Below, one piece after another: positions 56,372 through 64,000 of a DNA stretch of 64,000 nt. A program made the position numbers and the translations under genes. This DNA is from Agapanthus africanus (lineage: Eukaryota > Streptophyta > Magnoliopsida > Asparagales > Amaryllidaceae). The notes under the pieces were generated by a model. It saw nothing but the letters and a program-made list of their open reading frames with translations, was not told where the DNA came from and did no database searches. Location: contig JASDDO010000028.1 of NCBI GenBank assembly GCA_030015575.1, positions 27,135,154-27,199,153 of the forward strand, read 5' to 3'. The first letter of the stretch is position 1, and each line of letters starts with the position of its first letter.

Positions 56372-58843
56372 CGACCTAGAACATTAGGCGATGCTTTTAC
56401 GAAGTGAAAATCCCGATCGGACAAAAATACGGTTTTCTTGGACCCTCTCTGGACAAATTCTAAAATCTGACCTTTTTCAGAATTAAAAATACTTAAAAAA
56501 TACAGCAGGGAAATATAAGAGTTATGGTGAAATACGAACACATGAACAGTTAATGTGGCGGCGGAACCGCGGCAAATCCTTGCTTAGGCCGCGGTTCCGC
56601 GGCCTTACTGTAGTATCATTGCATGGGGATTTCACTGTAATTCATATTTCTGCTTGTATAGTGTTTTAGGTATGTTTAATCTGAATGTTGTACTGTATTA
56701 TCTGGAGATGGTTTTGGACGCGTTATTTTGATCGGTATTTTCATTTCGTAGCTTTTCCGGGTAAATTAGAAAGTATTGAAGTGTTTGAACGAATATCATT
56801 TGCTCGCTATTCACGGGGTTTAAATACTTTGGAGATACGTGCAAGTCTTTTTGCGGTGGTCCCTCTAGAAGACAACAAACCTTAACTCGATTATGTGACC
56901 GTCTCGAACTGCCCTTTGAACCTTAGGGTTTGGGGCAGTACGGCGTGCCACATGTGAGGCGTTGGCTTGACCCTTCTACGGCTGGACCGCTACTACTGTG
57001 TCACACTCCGGATTTTTGAACCCTGCTCAAGTGTTGAGCTTTAGTGAATCTTGGGTACTTGATCGTTCGTTCGAAAACTTTAATATTGTCTGTTTGTCTG
57101 GAATGTGATACAATATGTGGAATTCATATTGTTTAGGCATGAAATACGAAATATATGATATCTCGCATTTATGATGTCTAAAGAGAATCTGGATTCCAAA
57201 TATTGTAGTTTTACACTTTCTTTTCTGTGACCGTAAGTGTAGTATGTTCGATATCGCACATCAACGACAATCGGGGTACGCATACTTACTTACGTTGATG
57301 ATATGTGATATTATGTGTTGCTGAGATATGATGTGCAGGATTGTCGCGATCGAATAGCCGGGGGTTTTTTGTGAGATGAGAGTTTTATATTTTCATTCAT
57401 GTAAATTCAAATGTAATGTAATATTCTTTATTTGGGGCACTTCCAGGTTGAGGTTGTGTCACCAGTGTTGTATATTATTTACTTTTCCGCATTAGGATGG
57501 ACCCAAGGAGGGGAGCACAGGTGACCGGGTTCTGGGGTTCAGTGGGAGGCCATCTCGAGGAGTCGAGACCGGGTCTCCTAAACTCCAGGATTGGTAGGGT
57601 CACTTGCCGCTCTCGTAGGGGTCCAGGGTGTGGGCTTGGCTATTCATCGCGACTGTGGAATCCGTATTTTCTATTCTGGCTAAATACTAAATACGGACGT
57701 CCTAGGATATCCCACGTTATATCTATGTTTCTGCTGCCTGTGTTCTGTGATATCTGAGACGAATGACATATTATATATATGATATATAGTAGACGTTGCT
57801 TATGTTTTACACCCGCGCTAGTCCCGTCCTGGTATGCCGTTAGTTAAGTAACCTAACGGAGCATAACGGAACATTGCGGCGAATGCGGATGGCATAAGCG
57901 TACGTGTTATTTTCGTTTCTTTTCTGTGATTGGCTTAAGGACTTAAATGATGGGATTATATTAATGTGATTAATGTAAAGAATATAAACCTAAAAAGATG
58001 TTGTAGAATCGGATTTGAAAACTACTCGGCTATTTATGAAAAAGCTACATTTCAAAACTGCGGAGCTTAAGCCACTCCTTTTGAAAACTGTTTGATTCTA
58101 CAACGATATCAAGTTCAAAGCGTTAAAGATTTTCTTAAAAATCATTCGCAACCCTCCGTCATTTTAGGAAGTAGAGTACTTAGTATTCGTGCTACGTTTG
58201 TTGACTTTAGTTAAGGCGTAGTGTACGGTAGCTAAGTGATGTCTTCCTACACTGCATATGATGCAGATTAATTAGGACATTCATGCGACTTTGTTGACCA
58301 TAGTTAAGGGTCATATGGGTGGGTCTAATTGATCAAGAAATGACGGGTAGAACTTGACTGGTACTTATGATTTGTTGACCATAGTTAAGGTCATAAGTAC
58401 TAGGGGTAAAAAATTACATCGGGAATTTCAAGTGTTGAAATTTGCAATGAGATTGCATACCTTCCATGTGATGGTTGGATCCCGATCCCACTGTGGGCAA
58501 TAGTTGCTCCTAGGAGAGTTTTACAGTTTACAATTAGCTAACTCATTAGGTGTCTAGAAAGGTGTTAATGGGGCTCCGCCTCTGGGAAAACGAGGTTTAC
58601 TCTAATTAGGTCCGTGCGAAATCACGGGGAACCTCCCTCAAAGTACCGACACTGGCCTGGCTGAACGGTTAGCGAAGTTGTAGACTGTAATTAATCCTGG
58701 CTAGTTTTTCTTTTTAAGGTTTGAAAGAAAAACTTGATAAAAAGCAGTGGGAAACATCGATTAGACAAGATAATAAACCAATCTAATCTGTGCAAGAGCT
58801 TTCGCTGAGTGTATTCTTTTCTCTCTCTTAATGGCAGATACCA
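56372..58843 (+). other. Long copia leader (about 2.5 kb)
   Basis: No convincing gene. A perfect 13-bp inverted repeat, GCGGAACCGCGGC (56561-56573) with GCCGCGGTTCCGC (56588-56600), lies 200 bases after the primer site. TGTTGAC..TAGTTAAGG occurs three times (about 58199, 58295, 58374). Small open frames such as 57497-57757 have no known motif. Confidence 0.6.
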
Positions 58844-61800
58844 ATGACTGGACTTAAGCTTCTACTAGATAAAAACAAACTGAATGGGACCAACTATAAA
58901 GACTGGCTGAGGAATCTGAAGATCGCCTTGACTTATGATAAAGTATCATATGTCCTCACGGCTTCAGCCCCGCCCGTCCCAGGTCCAAAATCCTCAGTTG
59001 CGGATATTGAAGTCCGCAAGACATGGGACGCTGACTGTGCCACGGCAAAATGCCTCGCGCTTGCATCGATGGACAACACACATCAAAAGCAGCACGAGGA
59101 CATGGACATTCACGGAATATTGCTCCATACAAAGGAGTCGTATGGGGAGAAATCCCGCGTATCACGATACGAAGCATCAAAGAAACTGTTTCAGATGCGA
59201 ATGGCCCCTGGCACACCAGTAGGAGACCATGTTTTGAAGATGATAGCTCTTATAGAAGAGCTTGAGGGCCTCGGATGGACAATGGACAATGAACAATATA
59301 TAGATATTATTCTGCAGTCCCTCCCCTCCACCTTTGCTCAGTTCATAGTGAACTTTAACATGCATGGCATGGAGAAGGAACTCCTTGAACTCCTTAATAT
59401 GTTAAGGAGTGCAGAGAGCACTATGAAGTCAGCAAAGACTCCCGTTATGACTATTGGACAGTCTTCTTCTTCTCGCCCGAAAGCTAAGGCCAAGGGAAAG
59501 AAAAAGAAGAAACCCACTAATCCTAAGGGCGGAGTCAAAAAGGTGAAGGGAAAGGGAAAGTCCACAGTTGGAGACCCGGGGAAAGGCGAGTGTTTTCATT
59601 GCCACAAAACAGGACATTGGAAGCGCAATTGCACGGAGTACTTAAGTCTCAAGAAGAAGCATGGTGATGCTTCCGCTTCAGGTGCGTTTGTGACTGAAAA
59701 CTGTTTTTCTATAAACTCTGCTTCCTGGGTATTGGATACCGGTTCAGGTTCTCACATTTGCAATTCTATGCAGGGGCTGAGAAATAGCAAGGTTTTGAAG
59801 ACAGGTGACCATACTCTCCGCGTTGGAAATGGTTCCAATGTACATACAGTCGCAGTGGGAGAGTATCACTTGGGGTTGCCATCTGGATGTATTTTGATTT
59901 TGAATCCATGTTATTTTGTACCAAGTATGCTATGTAATATAATATCCGTTTCTTTGTTGGACAATGAAGGATATAATTTTGTGTTGCAGAACAATGTTAT
60001 GAATATTCACCTGAATCAAATGTTGGTTGGGTATGGTACGCTTAATAACGGAATATATGTCCTAAATCAACACACAGTTTTCAGTATACAACATACTAAT
60101 AAAAGAAAATTTTCAGAATTAAATGAAGCTTTTCTTTGGCACTGTAGACTTGGTCATATTAACGAAACAAGACTAAACAAGTTACACAAAGATGGATATT
60201 TAAATTCTTTTGAATATAAATCTTATGCGACTTGCCAGTCTTGTATCAAGGGTAAAATGACCAAAACTCCGTTTACCGGACACGGAGAAAGAGCTACTCA
60301 GCTCCTGGGCCTCATACATAGTGATGTATGTGGGCCTATGTCTACACAGGCTAGAGGCGGTTTTTCATACTTCATTACATTCACTGACGATTTCTCAAGA
60401 TTCGGTCATGTATTTTTATTAAAGCACAAGTCCGACGCTTTCGAGAAATTCATTGAATATAAACAAGAAGTAGAAAAACAAACCGGCTTGAGTATTAAGA
60501 TGCTTCGATCAGATCGAGGTGGAGAGTATCTCAGTACAGAATTTGCAAACTTTCTAAAAGAGAATGGGATTCTCTCTCAGCTCACTCCTCCTTACACACC
60601 ACAGCACAACGGTGTGTCAGAACGACGGAATAGGAACCTATTAGATATGGTCCGGTCCATGATGAGTGACGCTGAGTTACCAGTCTCGTTTTGGGGGCAT
60701 GCATTGGAGACTGCAGCGTTTCTGCTAAACAGGGTTCCAACCAAAGCCGTGTCTACCATGCCATATGAGATATGGAATGGGAAGAGACCATCTCTTAAAA
60801 GAATTAAGATTTGGGGTTGCCCGGCCTATGTTAAAAAGCAGAATCCGGACAAACTCGAGACACGGTCAGTCATGTGTAACTTTGTGGGATATCCAAAGAA
60901 TTCTTATGGATATCTGTTCTACCACAAAGAGGAATAAAAAGTGTTTGTTTCTCAGTATGCCACATTCTTGGAAAAAGAGTTTTTCACAGATAAAGATGAT
61001 GGCAAGGTGGTAGATCTAGAAGAGGTTCTAGAGACACAAATTACAAATGACGATTTGGTTGAACCGGCTGTTGCAACAGAAACTGAAGAACCTCGGCCAC
61101 TCCGTAGATCTGGTAAGACTTCTCGCCCACCGGAGAGGTACTACGGTTTCCTCATTGATGGTAACGGAGAAGATTGCATCATGGATGATGATGATCCTAC
61201 CAGTTTTCAGCAAGCTATCACGAGTGGTGACTCTGTGAAGTGGCTGGATGCCATGAGATCCGAAATGGAGTCTATGTACACCAACAAAGTATGGACTTTG
61301 GACGTTGTACACCCTGGGGTAAAACCTGTAGGGTGCAAATGGATCTTTAAAAGAAAGATTGGTGTGGATGGGCAGGTAGAGACCTATAAGGCAAGACTTG
61401 TGGCGAAAGGTTTTCGTCAAAGACCAGGTTTGGACTATGACGAAACTTTTTCGCCCGTAGCCATGCTTAAATCCATTCGGATCCTACTTGCTATTGCTGC
61501 TCACTACGACTATGAAATCTGGCAGATGGACGTTAAAACAGCATTTCTAAATGGAGATTTAGAAGAATGTGTTTATATGGATCAACCAGAGGGCTTCATT
61601 GACAGTGGGAGCAGCGAGAAAGTATGTAGATTGCTTAAATCCATATATGGGTTAAAGCAGGCATCTCGGAGTTGGAACATCTGTTTCGATGATGTTATCA
61701 AAGAGTTTGATTTCATCAAAAATCCAGATGAACCTTGTGTTTATAAGAAGGCTGTAGGAAGAGCTGTCACATTCCTCGTATTGTACGTGGATGATATTCT

Positions 61801-62770
61801 TCTGATAGGAAATGATATTCCTATGCTACAGTCCGTCAAATCATTCTTATCACTAAGGTTCTCCATGAAGGACCTGGGTGATGCCACATACATCCTGGGC
61901 ATAAGGATCTATAGGGATAGATCCAAAAAGTTATTGGGATTGTCCCAAACCAGGTACATCAACACCATCCTAAAGAGGTTTAGTATGGAAGACTCCAAGC
62001 GGGGTGCCTTACCCGCTTGCCATGGAGTCACTCTCTCCAAGGATTCTTGTCCAAAGACCGATGAAGAGAGAGCTCGCATGAGCATTATACCTTATGCTTC
62101 GGCAGTAGGATCTATAATGTATGCGATGTTATGTACACGCCCAGATGTAGCTTATGCACTTAGTGTTGTAAGCAGGTATCAATCCAACCCAGGGGAGAAC
62201 CACTGGACAGCTGTGAAGAACATTCTTAAGTACTTACGAAGGACTAAAGAATTGTTCTTGGTGTATGATAATACAGATCTCCAAATGGAGGCCTTTACCG
62301 ATTCGAGCTTCCAGAGCGATAAGGATGACAGCAAATCTATCTCAGGGTTTGTATTTACCCTCAATGGAGGGGCGATAAGTTGGAAGAGTTCCAAACAAGA
62401 TACCGTTGCAGACTCTACGATGGAAGCTGAGTACATTGCTGCAAATGATGCCGCTAAGGAAGCCGTCTGGATGAAGAAGTTCGTCTCGGAGCTAGGAGTA
62501 GTTCCAACCATTATTGATCCAATACCTTTGTATTGTGACAATAATGGGGCGATGGCGTTAGCCAAGGAGCCCAGATCCCATCAGCGGTCCAGACATATCC
62601 TGAGGCGCTTTCATTTGATCCGGGAGATTGTAGATCGCCGCGAGATCGAGATTAAGAGAGTAGACACAAAGAACAACACCGCGGATCCACTCACCAAGGC
62701 CCTCCCTCAGCCACAGCATGAGCGACTTTTTGAGATGTTGTGTATGAGATACGCCAATAACTGGCCTTAG
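58844..62770 (+). pseudogene. gag-pol: Copia gag-pol, unit 2, one in-frame stop
   Basis: One frame of 1309 codons, MTGLKLLLDKNKLNG to the stop at 62770, interrupted only by TAA at 60935-60937. Layout: gag with a basic stretch and the knuckle CFHCHKTGHWKRNC (about residue 249), protease WVLDTGSGSH (about 294), GAG-pre-integrase FLWHCRLGH, integrase (HSDVCGP, SDRGGEY, HNGVSERR), RT (KWIFKRK, VKTAFLNGDLEE, LYVDDILLIG), RNase H (GGAISWKSSKQDTVADSTMEA split across the motif). PR-IN-RT-RH order is Ty1/copia. Unit 1 has CAA at the stop, so a C to T change killed this copy, unless the stop is read through. It encodes particle, replication and integration functions. The ATG at 58830 upstream is followed by a stop within nine codons. 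Confidence 0.9.
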
Positions 62771-62773
62771 TGC

Positions 62774-62784
62774 AAGTGGGAGAT
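62774..62784 (+). other. Copia polypurine tract
   Basis: AAGTGGGAGAT directly before the 3' LTR is the priming site for plus-strand DNA. Confidence 0.75.
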
Positions 62785-64000
62785 TGTTGGATATATGTAT
62801 GCCCTTGAGGCCATTATGTGATAGTGGATGTATCTATACATGTATATATATTCAGTTTGCATTCTTGCTCGACATGATAGTATGCTATCTGGTTCTTCTT
62901 TATCTGACATGTTGATTTGATCATGCTTTTATTCATTCATACATGCTGATAAAGCCCTGAGGATATCGGCTTGACTACTCTGATTATGATGGAGATCATA
63001 CTAGTGGGACATCTGTAGTCTATAAGCATGTCCTAGAACGTCCCTAGTCGTAGGTATATCGAGACGGGGCATTGATATACCAGAGTAGACTAGCGTATAT
63101 TATACTAGACCCATACGATGGGCGATGAATGTTCCAACATTCATCGATGTTTGGCATCAAGATCATATACAGGTGCTCAGTGGTGACTGGGTACACTGGA
63201 CGGACTCACCGAGAACTCCTATATGGAATTATATCTATCGTCGGATAGCAGTTCTCAGGTGACACTAGTACAGGATAGTCTGTAGACCCGAAATCGTCAT
63301 GGAGTCTTGTGTGTTCTCCCACTGTACTTTGATTGCCACCCTACCACGGCTCTACTGAGTCGTGTAAACAGGTGGCCGTTGGGTACAGTCCAGAGACACA
63401 CGAAGGCAATGAGCGATAGGAGGGGTTTCGTCTCTCCCGATATTGGGAGTTGATGCTGTACTGTGCCCGACTGGTTATATCAGTAAGTCCCTGGCCAGGG
63501 CTGCTGAGATTTGCTGATAAGTGTTATCAGTAGTTTCTCGATCTGTTATAGACCATTCACCGGCACGACTTATTAAGTTATTAGGGTCGACGTGACCATC
63601 CCTAGGCTCGATATACAGCATATCTGACGAAGAGACCGGACTGTACGGCAGTGTTGCCAGTTGGCTCGACGGGAGTTGTAGCAGGTTCGCTTGTTGTCTT
63701 CTGATCGCTCAATACCCGGGTGGCCGTTACGTTTAGCTGACCGCTTGCGGCTTGAGGGTACTTGATATGATTATCACCCTCTGCCGGCGTATTGACGAGT
63801 CTTAGAGTCCCACAAAGGAGTTACCCAGTCCAGGCGAAACGTTGTGGTGCGTGTATGCTATATGCGCATGCACCCGATTAAAATGTGCGTATATGATACC
63901 GAACATTGATCGGGTGAACTGCTTTTGGTGGGGTCATATGAGATATGACCGGATTGATAAATCAAGTGTTGATTTATCTTTTAACCATTAGTTTTCTCAC
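62785..64000 (+). repeat. Copia 3' LTR, cut by window edge
   Basis: Matches 54276 onward at an offset of 8509 with occasional base differences (roughly 1-2% by eye). By comparison about 870 bases are missing beyond the window. Confidence 0.9.

Larger units (their letters stand above)
51644..64000 (+). mobile_element. Copia array with shared LTR (two units, left one truncated)
   Basis: A 5'-truncated internal region (51644-54275), an LTR (54276-56358), a full internal region (56359-62784) and the start of another LTR (62785-64000) follow head to tail. Equivalent positions are 8475 bases apart before a 34-bp deletion in unit 1 and 8509 after it. The middle LTR therefore serves both units. The right end lies outside the window. 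Confidence 0.88.

Overview
This window looks like a repeat-dense block of a flowering-plant nuclear genome. I see no host housekeeping gene, no functional tRNA or rRNA gene and no bacterial-style operon. Nearly everything is mobile DNA: Ty3/gypsy elements with a chromodomain (Tekay/Del type by their C-terminus), Ty1/copia elements, and two copies of an intron-containing element whose broken gene resembles the plant mobile domain (PMD) family. The species cannot be named from the sequence.

Layout. 1-906 is the end of an unidentified inserted element. 907-11655 is an old, decayed gypsy element on the minus strand; a solo copia LTR (2966-5049, target duplication CGTAG) interrupts it. 11656-18179 is PMD-type element copy A: a 458-bp palindrome, a TATA box, a tract of tiny palindromes, a broken multi-exon gene (12985-17532), then a hairpin array. 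18180-41020 is a tandem gypsy array in which neighbouring units share LTRs: LTR-internal-LTR-internal-LTR-truncated internal, with an exact 8229-bp period. 41021 to about 43230 returns to PMD-element repeats. From about 43230 to 51643 lies PMD-type copy B: several tandem and hairpin repeats, a TATA box, a broken gene (46631-51142) and the same 3' hairpin array. 51644-64000 is a second shared-LTR array, this time copia: truncated internal, LTR, full internal, and an LTR cut by the window edge.

Main points. (1) The gypsy gag-pol appears to contain three short introns. In unit 2, removing them joins four exons into one uninterrupted frame of 1505 codons, and the divergent minus-strand relative has introns at the same three places. 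(2) Two unrelated LTR families form shared-LTR tandem arrays, each beside the 3' hairpin array of a PMD element. (3) The non-coding parts of the PMD element are packed with short inverted repeats whose arms differ while the hairpin form is kept. (4) The gypsy LTRs carry a tRNA-like segment and RNA hairpins; one hairpin shows a compensatory base-pair change between diverged copies.

Only gypsy unit 2 (29836-34577) looks capable of encoding a full polyprotein. The other coding regions are truncated, frameshifted or carry stops. All comparisons were made by eye within this window; no database or folding program was run.
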